The translations under genes and the position numbers were made by a program. A DNA stretch of 64,000 bases from Acetatifactor sp. GTDB taxonomy: Bacteria > Bacillota > Clostridia > Lachnospirales > Lachnospiraceae. The notes below the pieces were generated by a model. That model saw only the letters and a program-made list of their open reading frames with translations, was not told the origin of the DNA and did no database searches. The DNA lies in contig JAFLRM010000006.1 of NCBI GenBank assembly GCA_022511465.1, forward strand, positions 1-64,000, read 5' to 3'. Shown here piece by piece: positions 26,719-34,711 of this stretch (positions are counted from its first letter, which is position 1; the number at the start of each line of letters is the position of its first letter).

Positions 26719-28491
26719 TTAAAAATCTGAAATCATTCTCTCAATTTCCGCTTGATTTAGTGTCACACACTGTTTGTTGCGGATAGAGTACACGCGGTTA
26801 CAGATATTCAGCACGGTGGGCCTGTGTGTGGTGACTAGACAGGTGCGGGGATATTCATCCTGCATGATGTTTTTCAATACCCGTCGTTCCGTCGCCACAT
26901 CCAAAGCTGAGGTGGCTTCATCCAGAAGCAGGATAGGGGACTTTCTAAGCAGTGCTCTTGCGATGGAGAGCCGTTGTGCCTGGCCCTCTGACAGGCCGCC
27001 GCCCCGCTCTTTGATCTCGCTGTTGATGCCGTCCGGAAGCTTTGACACAAACTCCCATGCACAGGACAGCTTCAAAGCTTCCACGATCTCTTCGTCTGTG
27101 GCATCCGGCTTTACATTCCGCATATTCTCCGCTATGGTGCCGGAGAACATAGTGTTGCCCTGAGGTACGTAGGAGAACAGCTTACGAGTGGCGGGGGTGA
27201 TGGGGATGTCTTGATAGGAAGAGCCTTCGCCCGCTGTCAGGGAAGCTTCACCCGATCCCGGTCTCAGCAGTGCAAGGATCAGGCGCAGCATGGTGGTCTT
27301 TCCTTCTCCGGAAGGTCCAACCAAGGCAACAATCTCGTGAGGATGGGCCTCCATGCTGGCATTCTCAAACACCTGAGTACCGGTATTGTAAGTGTAGTCC
27401 ACACCGGAGAGTTTCATGCTGACGCCCTCACCTCGGTGAGTATCAAGGAAAGTCTTGGCCTCCTCATCCAGACTGTAGTCTTCTTGAGGCATTTCCAGAA
27501 TATCCATCAGTCGACCTGCCGAGGTTGTCAGGGAGATGGCGGTTGAAACCATGGATACCAGACTGTTCAGAGCGCCGGTCAATGTGCCGGACATGGACAA
27601 GAATAATGTCATAGTGCCGTAACTGATAGCTCCGCTCCATACGCGGTAGATTCCCCAGCCGTAGGAACTGTAGGACACCAGCAGTCCTACCAGTGACATG
27701 ATGACGGAAGTTCCGATGGACATTTTCTGGAAGTCGATCCGCATGCTGATATACTCCTTCTGCAGCTGCTTTAGGCGATCCACATAGAAACGTATCAGGT
27801 CGAAGGCCTTGATCGTTTGGATGTTGGAGAAGGCCTCCTGGTTGAAACCGGACATTTTGGCGTTCATGGCGGCGCTCCGTTTATTATTGTTTACCATACG
27901 CCGCATCAAGGTGCGGGAGAGAAGCAGGCTGAAGGGCATACCGAGAAGCGCAAACACCGCGAAGGAGGCGTCGTTGTAGATGACTACGGCAAAGGCGCTG
28001 ATAAATCGAAACAGGTTGATGATCAGGTTGGGAATAAAGCTTAAGATGCCGCTGGAAATATTGGAGGCATCGGAGCCCCAGCGGGTGAGCAGGTCACCTG
28101 TGTGGTAGGCGGTGATAGACTCCCAGTCAGTGACTAACATCTTGGAGAAGGTGTCGGCTTTGATCTCTGCATCCACTTTCATGCTGATCCAGCTGGAGGC
28201 AAAGCCAGACACCTGACTTAGGAAAAGATTTCCCAAGTTCATAGCAACCATCATACAGAAGGTTTGCAGCAATAATCCCGTCTGATGACCCGTGATGATA
28301 TCCACCAAATCCCTGGACAGGAAGCTGGCCCCCAAGGCGACCGCGGTGCTGGATAGTCCCAGCAGAGTATAGATGATCATGGCCAGCCAGTAGTGCCTGG
28401 CATAAGCGTAGATCCACAGGGTCTCACGCCACATATCCTTCAGCATGCCTTCCTTTATGCGCTTTAAAATGTGTTGTATTTTTTCTTTCAT
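26719..28491 (-). CDS. ABC exporter (fused membrane and ATPase domains)
   Basis: A 590-residue half-transporter. Residues ~30-330 form the six-helix membrane domain. The ATPase domain (~350-580) has Walker A GPSGEGKTT, signature LSEGQAQRLSIARALL and Walker B ILLLDEATSALD. It has no C39 peptidase domain at the N terminus, so any leader removal must be done by another enzyme; the SipW-like protein at 29864 is a candidate. The ATG follows AAAGGAAG. It is 47 bp downstream of the PqqD-kinase fusion on the same strand, so the two form an operon facing the precursor-like gene. Confidence 0.9.
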   Translation of the reverse strand: MKEKIQHILKRIKEGMLKDMWRETLWIYAYARHYWLAMIIYTLLGLSSTAVALGASFLSRDLVDIITGHQTGLLLQTFCMMVAMNLGNLFLSQVSGFASSWISMKVDAEIKADTFSKMLVTDWESITAYHTGDLLTRWGSDASNISSGILSFIPNLIINLFRFISAFAVVIYNDASFAVFALLGMPFSLLLSRTLMRRMVNNNKRSAAMNAKMSGFNQEAFSNIQTIKAFDLIRFYVDRLKQLQKEYISMRIDFQKMSIGTSVIMSLVGLLVSYSSYGWGIYRVWSGAISYGTMTLFLSMSGTLTGALNSLVSMVSTAISLTTSAGRLMDILEMPQEDYSLDEEAKTFLDTHRGEGVSMKLSGVDYTYNTGTQVFENASMEAHPHEIVALVGPSGEGKTTMLRLILALLRPGSGEASLTAGEGSSYQDIPITPATRKLFSYVPQGNTMFSGTIAENMRNVKPDATDEEIVEALKLSCAWEFVSKLPDGINSEIKERGGGLSEGQAQRLSIARALLRKSPILLLDEATSALDVATERRVLKNIMQDEYPRTCLVTTHRPTVLNICNRVYSIRNKQCVTLNQAEIERMISDF

Positions 28492-28538
28492 ATATTTACT
28501 TCCTTTCTGATGACACCTGTGTCACCAGACATGTCCGT

Positions 28539-29705
28539 TCAGACCGGAGACTGTGAGTCAAGATACTCGTCAATTCCCTTTTTCATCGTTTCCGCCGCAG
28601 AAAATTCTTTGGTACAGTGCAGTCTGGAGATATAGATCCGGTCCGCCAGCTTTTCCAAGAACTGTAGATTGCAGTCGTACAGCTCGGGCGTCCATGAGGG
28701 AGAGATCAGGCGTTGCAGGACCAGTAATCTCTTTGTGTCAGAAGAGAGCTCTTCCAGCCGATCGTAAGGTGCCTGCTTTAACAGAATAATGCCGCCCAGA
28801 GGATAGGTGCCGGGATCACAGATTCCCGAGGTGCCGCACCAGGGCGTTCCCTGTATTACCGGTTCACCGTTTTCCCATGCAAGCAGATTGAGATCCCCAT
28901 TTATCAGGGGGACTTGAAAACGTTCGTGCCAAAGGTTGGTATGGGTGGACTTGCCGGTGCCGGAGACCCCCGAAAAAAGCCAAGCCTGATTCCGGTAGAG
29001 GAGGGATGCGGAGTGGAGTACCACCTTGTCATGCCTTTGCGCCAGATACAAAAAAGGAAAGCGAATGGCGTGAAACAGCTCGTCCCGGAACTGATCCGCA
29101 AAAGGCGGCTGGCAGTAGAAGTACACAAGAGAACCATCCTTGGAGAGATGTGCCTCCTGTACATACTCCATGGAAGGAAAGAGGAGCACATATTTCTGGT
29201 CAGTGTCTATCAGCAGGAAATCGTCGCTTCGCAGCAGAACATTTCCGTTCACATGAAGAGACGGTTCTCCCACACGGATGAACAAGGTCTGATGAACGTC
29301 ATCCGCATCCTCGCAAAAAAAAGCATTGAAATTTTCGGATAGAGCCGCAGGAGGTCCAATTAATTTTATCGTTAGATTGCCGGCCTTCATATATTTTCCA
29401 GAGGCTGCCGAGCTGGAGGAAGCTGGGTCGGTTTCTGCCAACATACCAAAAGAACGTAAAATATTGAGGAAAGAATCCAAATCTTTTTCCAGACCGGGCA
29501 AATCTTCCGGGAGGGCTTTATAATGGTTCTTAAGAGCATACAACAGCGACTCCCGGGTGATATCCTGTTTTAGTAGCTGCCATAGAAAGACACCCGTTTC
29601 GTTGATCTTACAGCCGGGCTTGTGATCCGCAATATTTTGTCCGCATGGAAGAAGGTAAGGGACACCGGCAAGTTCTCTCAAAATATAGTTCTCATTGCGT
29701 TTCAT
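28539..29705 (-). CDS. PqqD-like / HPr-kinase-like fusion protein
   Basis: A 388-residue protein. Residues ~8-95 are a PqqD-like winged domain (INETGVFLWQLLKQDITRES), which in peptide systems binds leaders. The C-terminal part (~110-388) resembles HPr kinase/phosphorylase-type P-loop enzymes, with HSASLLYRNQAWLFSGVSG at the start of the P-loop and GTGKSTHTNLW around residues 245-255. In paeninodin-type loci a related kinase phosphorylates the peptide tail, but there the PqqD protein is separate. I start it at the ATG at 29705, 11 bp after AGGAG; the GTG four codons upstream overlaps that site. Confidence 0.8.
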   Translation of the reverse strand: MKRNENYILRELAGVPYLLPCGQNIADHKPGCKINETGVFLWQLLKQDITRESLLYALKNHYKALPEDLPGLEKDLDSFLNILRSFGMLAETDPASSSSAASGKYMKAGNLTIKLIGPPAALSENFNAFFCEDADDVHQTLFIRVGEPSLHVNGNVLLRSDDFLLIDTDQKYVLLFPSMEYVQEAHLSKDGSLVYFYCQPPFADQFRDELFHAIRFPFLYLAQRHDKVVLHSASLLYRNQAWLFSGVSGTGKSTHTNLWHERFQVPLINGDLNLLAWENGEPVIQGTPWCGTSGICDPGTYPLGGIILLKQAPYDRLEELSSDTKRLLVLQRLISPSWTPELYDCNLQFLEKLADRIYISRLHCTKEFSAAETMKKGIDEYLDSQSPV

Positions 29706-29780
29706 CTGAAATATCACTCCTGTTGCTCTGAATAGTTACGATTATATAAGTAAAAAACGTCTCATAAAATTATTGTATTT

Positions 29781-29813
29781 ATTATAGCATCATTCAACGG
29801 GAAATGCTACAAT
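29781..29813. promoter_or_regulatory. Divergent extended -10 promoters
   Basis: On the minus strand TGCTATAAT (29789-29781) faces the PqqD-kinase and ABC genes. On the plus strand TGCTACAAT (29805-29813) faces the peptidase gene. Both are extended -10 elements with weak -35 regions, only ~20 bp apart, so the two operons may be co-regulated. Confidence 0.55.
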
Positions 29814-29863
29814 AGGAATATAGGTTTTTCGAGGCTTTGCCCGGGAATTGCGGAGGGAGTAAG

Positions 29864-30319
29864 ATGGATAAACAAGATATTGAAAAGCTGCTTGCTGAGG
29901 GCAGGATCATACAGTTTAAGCCCCAGGGCTACAGCATGTACCCACTCTTTGTCCCGGGCAGGGACGAGGCGATAGTGGCACCGGCTGAAGTCTCAAAGCT
30001 TCGACGTGGGGATGTGGTGCTCTACCGCAGGGACGGGAGTATACTGGTGTTGCATCGCATCTGGAAGAGAAAGGGAGATCAGTTCTATCTGGTGGGAGAC
30101 AATCAAACGGAGATCGAGGGACCGCTTCGACCGGATCAGATGAAGGGAATCTTGATCGGGCTGCGCCGAAACGGCAGACACATCTCCACAAAAAATGTAA
30201 TATATCGTACTTTGCTAAATATTTGGTTGTTTTTGCGGCCTCTCCGGCCGGCGATATCGGGTGTGGCAGCTGCGGCAAAGCGGATGTTTAAAGTTTTGTT
30301 TTACTTTCGAAGGGAATAA
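29864..30319 (+). CDS. S26 signal peptidase family protein (SipW-like)
   Basis: A 151-residue protein. The nucleophile box is GYSMYPLF (S24), then LRRGDVVLYRR, then LVLHRIW with H64 where bacterial type I enzymes have Lys, and LVGDNQ with D79. A Ser-His-Asp set is the layout of the ER/SipW class of signal peptidases. No N-terminal membrane helix is present; a hydrophobic C-terminal part (about 110-145) may bind the membrane. The ATG at 29864 follows CGGAGGGAG; the TTG at 29837 has no site. It is divergent from the PqqD-kinase/ABC operon and could process the precursor-like protein; this is inference. Confidence 0.8.
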   Translation: MDKQDIEKLLAEGRIIQFKPQGYSMYPLFVPGRDEAIVAPAEVSKLRRGDVVLYRRDGSILVLHRIWKRKGDQFYLVGDNQTEIEGPLRPDQMKGILIGLRRNGRHISTKNVIYRTLLNIWLFLRPLRPAISGVAAAAKRMFKVLFYFRRE

Positions 30320-30328
30320 TGGTATAAT
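30300..30328 (+). promoter_or_regulatory. Promoter for the PocR-domain receptor
   Basis: TTTACT (30300-30305), 17-bp spacer, TATAAT (30323-30328) with TG at the extended position. The -35 lies inside the end of the peptidase gene. Confidence 0.7.
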
Positions 30329-30387
30329 GTATTTTAAGAGTGAGACAGATATAGGCTACATCAACAGAAAAGGAGAAAGAGATAGAG

Positions 30388-31167
30388 ATGAAGATTCAGG
30401 ACTTCACTGATATGGTTAAATTTGAAGAGATTATGTCCAACTGGGCTAAAGCGACCGGATTGGCGACCGTTGCAGTGGGTGCGGACGGCAAATATATCTC
30501 TGCGAGCTATAATTTTACGGATTTTTGTATGAAGCTGACCAGAGGCAGCGAAGAAGGTCGGCGTCGTTGTGAACAGTGTGACAGAGACGGCAAGGGCGTG
30601 TATGTTTGTCATGCCGGATTGATTGATTTTGGTATTGATCTGATGATAAACGGTGAGAAAGTCGGTTCCGTGATCGGTGGACAGGTGCTTCCCGAGAATC
30701 CTGACAAGGAGAAGTTTGCCAAGGTGGCACGCGAGATCGGGGTAGATGAGGACGCTTATCTGAAAGCGTTGGACAAGGTGAATGTCAAGACGGAGGAGTC
30801 GATCACTGCATCCGCTAACTTGCTGGGAGAGGTGCTGAACAACTTCATCAATGCAGAGTACACCAGATTCTACAGTGGCAATCTGATCGAAAGCTTGACC
30901 AACGGTGTGGCAGACACTGAGAGACTGGTTCGCGACATTCAGCAGAACACTGCCGATCTGAACCGCATCCAGCAGAGACAGAACATTCTTGCGCTTAATG
31001 CCAGCATTGAGGCAGCGAGAGCGGGAGACGCGGGTAAGGGGTTTGCAGTTGTTGCCAAGGAAGTCGGCAATCTGTCTGTGGAGAGCAGGCAGCTTAACGA
31101 GCAGATTTCCAAGAACATCGACAATATTTCCCATGTTGTACATAATATGACTGCCAGCGAGCGATAG
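30388..31167 (+). CDS. Soluble PocR-domain methyl-accepting-type protein
   Basis: A 259-residue cytoplasmic protein with no membrane helix. Residues ~8-165 match the PocR sensory domain, with the Cys-bearing segment [11 protein letters not shown] and VCHAGLIDF; in known proteins this domain binds small organic ligands or metals through such residues. Residues ~170-259 are a short chemotaxis signalling hairpin whose tip is [20 protein letters not shown]. The hairpin arms are only about 30-35 residues each, far shorter than in full receptors. RBS AAAGGAGAAAG upstream. It may signal to CheA/CheW, but no che genes are in view. A terminator follows. Confidence 0.85.
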   Translation: MKIQDFTDMVKFEEIMSNWAKATGLATVAVGADGKYISASYNFTDFCMKLTRGSEEGRRRCEQCDRDGKGVYVCHAGLIDFGIDLMINGEKVGSVIGGQVLPENPDKEKFAKVAREIGVDEDAYLKALDKVNVKTEESITASANLLGEVLNNFINAEYTRFYSGNLIESLTNGVADTERLVRDIQQNTADLNRIQQRQNILALNASIEAARAGDAGKGFAVVAKEVGNLSVESRQLNEQISKNIDNISHVVHNMTASER

Positions 31168-31180
31168 AATTAAGGAAAGC

Positions 31181-31217
31181 AGAACCTGTGTCGGCACTTG
31201 TCGGTACAGGTTCTTTT
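31181..31217 (+). terminator. Terminator after the PocR-domain protein
   Basis: AGAACCTGT (31181-31189) pairs with ACAGGTTCT (31206-31214), followed by TTT. Confidence 0.8.
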
Positions 31218-31233
31218 CATGTAGGGTGCTAAA

Positions 31234-32430
31234 ATGCGAAAAAACATATTCCAAAGGAACAAAATAATTGTAACAATACTTTTGATGCCGATGTTTCTTG
31301 TGAGCTGTCAGTCGGGAGACAGACAGGCGGCTGTTGCATTGGAAGGAGAGACGATTGTCACTGAGGAAGCGGCTCTGTCGGAAGACGAAGGCCAGGAAAC
31401 AGAGGAGATAGAAGAAAAACCCTGGCTCATTGACCGCCCTACCGTCAGAGGGATCTATGTGACAGGCCCCAGAGCCGGCAGTTCGTCCATGGAGGAGCTG
31501 ATCGCATTGGTGGATGAGACGGAACTGAACACAATGGTCATCGATGTGAAAAACGACGAGGGTAACATCACCTATCGGATGGATCTTCCGGCCGCGCAGG
31601 AGATGGGGGTCTGCATCAATTATATTCCGGATATGGAGGGATTGATGCAGACGCTGAAAGAGCATGATATCTACACTATCGCTCGAATTGTGTGCTTTAA
31701 AGATCCCTATCTGGCGGAGGGACAGCCGGAATTGATGTTGCGCAATCCGGACGGTACCCCCTTTACGGATTCCTACGGTCTGGCATGGGTGAATCCATAC
31801 AAGGAGGGCGTTTGGGAGTATTTGACCCAGGTGTCTGAGGCGGCCATCGACATGGGATTTGATGAGATTCAGTTTGACTATGTTCGGTTTCCGATTGGAA
31901 GCGAAGCGGATGCCGCAGATTACGGTGTGGACATGGAGAGCTATCCCAAGGAACAGGCGATCGCCGACTTTCTGGCTTATGCTTCCGAGCGCATTCATGC
32001 GAAGGGAGCGTTGGTCACGGCGGACGTTTTCGGAACAATTATTGGCAGTGAGACAGATGTGAAAAAAGTGGGACAGAATTATGTGACGCTGGGCAAAACG
32101 GTGGATGTGCTGTGTCCTATGGTGTATCCCTCCCACTACGGCAACCAGGTGTTTGGACTGTCGGTGCCGGATGCTTATCCTTATGAGACCGTGCATGCGG
32201 CACTTGGACAGTCGGTAGAGGAACTCGCTGTCCTGCCTGAGGAGGATCGTGCTAATGTGAGACCGTGGCTTCAGGCCTTTACCGCCACATGGGTTTCGGG
32301 ACATATCTCTTACGGGGACGAACAGATCAGACAACAGATACAAGCAGTGTACGACGCAGGATATGAGGAATGGCTTCTCTGGAATTCCACGAATCGGTAT
32401 TCGGCGGACGGATTAGAGCCGGCACATTGA
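31234..32430 (+). CDS. Lipoprotein glycoside-hydrolase-like protein (DUF4015)
   Basis: A 398-residue lipoprotein. The signal peptide IIVTILLMPMFLVSC ends in a lipobox with the lipid-bearing Cys at about residue 25, and an acidic linker follows. From about residue 70 it is the putative glycoside hydrolase family of PF13200: RPTVRGIYVTGPRAG, VIDVKNDEGNITY, IARIVCFKDPYLA, then DEIQFDYVRFP and PMVYPSHY. The barrel has conserved acidic residues in DVKND and DYVRFP that would be catalytic. The start ATG has no strong Shine-Dalgarno. Substrate unknown; a surface or wall glycan is likely. Confidence 0.88.
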   Translation: MRKNIFQRNKIIVTILLMPMFLVSCQSGDRQAAVALEGETIVTEEAALSEDEGQETEEIEEKPWLIDRPTVRGIYVTGPRAGSSSMEELIALVDETELNTMVIDVKNDEGNITYRMDLPAAQEMGVCINYIPDMEGLMQTLKEHDIYTIARIVCFKDPYLAEGQPELMLRNPDGTPFTDSYGLAWVNPYKEGVWEYLTQVSEAAIDMGFDEIQFDYVRFPIGSEADAADYGVDMESYPKEQAIADFLAYASERIHAKGALVTADVFGTIIGSETDVKKVGQNYVTLGKTVDVLCPMVYPSHYGNQVFGLSVPDAYPYETVHAALGQSVEELAVLPEEDRANVRPWLQAFTATWVSGHISYGDEQIRQQIQAVYDAGYEEWLLWNSTNRYSADGLEPAH

Positions 32431-32602
32431 GGAGATCAAGATAGACGAGGAGACAGTAGAAAATTGGAATACTCTTTACAAGGGGACTTTTGAGAGGTAT
32501 GATAGTATCAGGAAATAATGTAGGGAGCATTTCGACGACAACATGGGGATTTTGGGGCAATGGTTTCTTACAGAAGGATAGCTGGAAAGGTATGGTAGCG
32601 GT

Positions 32603-34195
32603 GTGGATATTTTAAAAAAAATATTTTATGGGATATGCATATTGGTGATATTGGGATGCCTTGGGGTGCTGATCTGTGCTTTGAATCCGTCTATGACCCA
32701 GTCGATCGCGGATATATTGTACGGTGCAGGTGCACCCGGTGATGGCGGAATATTAGGACTTGGAGACCTGCTGAAGGAAGAGATCGAGGATGTGATGACG
32801 CAGGGGAACGGCGACGATGCGTACGATCCCGAGAGCGGTCTGCGTCCGGGGAATACCAGCTATGTAATGCCTTCCGAGGAGGATGTGACTCTTCCGGAGA
32901 GCGTAAACGGAAGAAACGGTTATAAACCAATTCAGGGAAACGGACAGGAGGTTGCCGATACGGAGATTGACAGTCTGCAAAGCTCCCTGACCACAGGAGA
33001 TGTAGGCGAAAATCTTACATTTGACGCTGCATACTATCCCTACTATGGGATGCTGGAGTCTGATATGCAGACATTGTACCGGCAGATTTATGCCAACGCT
33101 ATGACTTTGACCCAATCCTTTTCACCGACGGTAGAGGTGTCCGCCACTAAGCTGAAAAACGTGTTTGAGGCTGTCTACAATGATCACCCGGAGCTTTTTT
33201 GGCTGGAGACCAGCTATTCCTGCAAATATACCAGATCCGGACAGTGTGTAGAGATTTCACTTCAGTACAATTCCACGGTCAATAATCTGGAGAAGGCAAA
33301 GGGAGAGTTTGAAGAGAAAGCGCAGAGTATCCTGAGTGGTGCCCGATACCTTTCTGATGATTATGCAAAAGAGCGTTATGTCCATGACTCGCTGATCTCT
33401 TTGGTGGATTATAATACCGGTGCGTCCATGAGTCAGAGTGCATATAGTGCTCTGATCAACGGCAAGACCGTGTGTGCGGGCTATGCGAGAACATATCAAT
33501 ATCTGTTGCAGCAACTGAATATTCCCTGTTACTACTGCACTGGATATTCAGGACAGAATCATGCTTGGAACATTGTGCTGTTGGATGGAGCGTATTATAA
33601 TGTGGATGTTACATGGGATGATACGGAACCCTCCACCTATGACTATTTCAACAGATCGGATCAGGAGTTTGCCGTAACTCATGTACGGAAAGGCTTGTCC
33701 ATATATCTGCCGGCGTGTGTGGGCGATGCCTACAGCGGTCTTGAGAGTGGTGCGCCGGAAATTGTAAAACCGGCAAATGGGGGAACCTACATGGAGCCCT
33801 TGACGCTGGAAGAATACCGGAAACTGCGGGACAGTTTTGCGACCGGCAACACTAACAGCAATATCAGCAGCCATACCCCCACACAGGAGGAGGCGGAGGG
33901 ACTGCGGAAGGCAGGCCTCTCGGCTTCGGAGGTGCAGTGGAATTTAGATTCCTACTATGCGGATTGTTTGGAGCAGGTTACGAGGGAAGGTGATGGGGAA
34001 CGCCAGTTTTCCAATGTGGTGCCGGCATCTCTGTGGTCTGCCATAGAGCAACAGTATGCGAACGGTGGGTATCAGAAAGGATATTCAATAGACGTCTTGG
34101 ATGTGTTGAACAAAAGCAGTTTCTCAATACTGCTTCAGGCACAGAATTTGGGTGGTGGATATTACAGAATATATCACTACACTTCCATTTATTAG
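32603..34195 (+). CDS. Membrane-anchored transglutaminase-like protein
   Basis: A 530-residue protein with one N-terminal membrane helix (about 5-28, FYGICILVILGCLGVLICAL), a Gly/Asp-rich linker, and a transglutaminase-like domain. The triad is visible: C291 in GKTVCAGYAR, H320 in QNHAWNI and D335 in NVDVTWDD. Helical and beta-rich segments follow and the C terminus resembles a cell-surface binding module. Such proteins cleave or form amide bonds, usually on the outside. The GTG start at 32603 is 12 bp after GGAAAGG. A second protein of this type lies at 55195. Confidence 0.83.
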   Translation: MDILKKIFYGICILVILGCLGVLICALNPSMTQSIADILYGAGAPGDGGILGLGDLLKEEIEDVMTQGNGDDAYDPESGLRPGNTSYVMPSEEDVTLPESVNGRNGYKPIQGNGQEVADTEIDSLQSSLTTGDVGENLTFDAAYYPYYGMLESDMQTLYRQIYANAMTLTQSFSPTVEVSATKLKNVFEAVYNDHPELFWLETSYSCKYTRSGQCVEISLQYNSTVNNLEKAKGEFEEKAQSILSGARYLSDDYAKERYVHDSLISLVDYNTGASMSQSAYSALINGKTVCAGYARTYQYLLQQLNIPCYYCTGYSGQNHAWNIVLLDGAYYNVDVTWDDTEPSTYDYFNRSDQEFAVTHVRKGLSIYLPACVGDAYSGLESGAPEIVKPANGGTYMEPLTLEEYRKLRDSFATGNTNSNISSHTPTQEEAEGLRKAGLSASEVQWNLDSYYADCLEQVTREGDGERQFSNVVPASLWSAIEQQYANGGYQKGYSIDVLDVLNKSSFSILLQAQNLGGGYYRIYHYTSIY

Positions 34196-34204
34196 GATCA
34201 AAGG

Positions 34205-34567
34205 CTATCGGTTGAGGTGTTTTTTGAGCGCCTCAAAGCTATCTTTGCTGATCACATGCTCAATACGGCAGGCGTCCTTTGCGGCGACCTGTTTGTCTAC
34301 CCCGAGGCTTTCCAGCCAGGAGGAGAGCAGTTCATGGCGCTCATAGATCATGTCGGCGATGGCCTTTCCGGACTCTGTAAGATAGATATAGCCCTCCCTG
34401 GTGACGGTGATGTGACCGCTTTCGCGCAGATTCTTCATGGCTACACTGACGCTGGACTTTTTAAAGCCCAGCTCGGTTGCAATGTCAACGGCGCGTACCA
34501 CAGGATGACCTTTACTCAGGATCAATATGGTTTCCAGATAGTTTTCGGCAGATTCATTTATTTTCAT
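34205..34567 (-). CDS. DtxR-family metal-dependent transcriptional regulator
   Basis: A 120-residue repressor, starting at the ATG at 34567 (MKINESAENYLETILILSKG), 11 bp after AAAGGA. Residues ~1-65 are the winged-helix DNA-binding domain (VRAVDIATELGFKKSSVSVA). Residues ~66-120 form the metal-binding dimerisation helices, with HELLSSWLESLGV and CRIEHVISKDS. It lacks the C-terminal SH3-like domain, as is usual for MntR-like short forms. Such proteins bind Fe2+ or Mn2+ and repress uptake genes. A DtxR-box-like palindrome at 42776 could be a target. Confidence 0.87.
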   Translation of the reverse strand: MKINESAENYLETILILSKGHPVVRAVDIATELGFKKSSVSVAMKNLRESGHITVTREGYIYLTESGKAIADMIYERHELLSSWLESLGVDKQVAAKDACRIEHVISKDSFEALKKHLNR

Positions 34568-34611
34568 TTGAAACATATCCTTTCGTAATTCCGTATTCTT
34601 GGAATATCCCC

Positions 34612-34640
34612 AGTATAACATATTTAAGAGGGCATCACAA
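34612..34640 (-). promoter_or_regulatory. Promoter for the DtxR-family gene
   Basis: On the minus strand TTGTGA (34640-34635), 17-bp spacer, TATACT (34617-34612). Confidence 0.65.
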
Positions 34641-34664
34641 GTAAAATTGAATATGATAAAATCT

Positions 34665-34693
34665 TTGACTGACTATGGATTATAGGGTAGAAT
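34665..34693 (+). promoter_or_regulatory. Promoter for the surface polysaccharide operon
   Basis: TTGACT (34665-34670), 17-bp spacer, TAGAAT (34688-34693), just before the flippase gene. Confidence 0.72.
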
Positions 34694-34711
34694 GATAGTT
34701 AAAGGAAGTGA

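Noticed and set aside
24731..30319. Lasso peptide locus
   Set aside because: It has a kinase, a nucleotidyltransferase and a PqqD domain, but no transglutaminase-like B2 protease, no asparagine-synthetase-like cyclase and no short lasso-type precursor. The transglutaminase-like proteins at 32603 and 55195 are surface proteins and too far away.
30361..32343. A 660-residue open frame on the minus strand
   Set aside because: It lies antisense to two well-supported genes (the PocR-domain protein and the glycoside-hydrolase-like lipoprotein), has no recognisable domain, and its His- and Ser-rich translation is what antisense frames of such genes look like.
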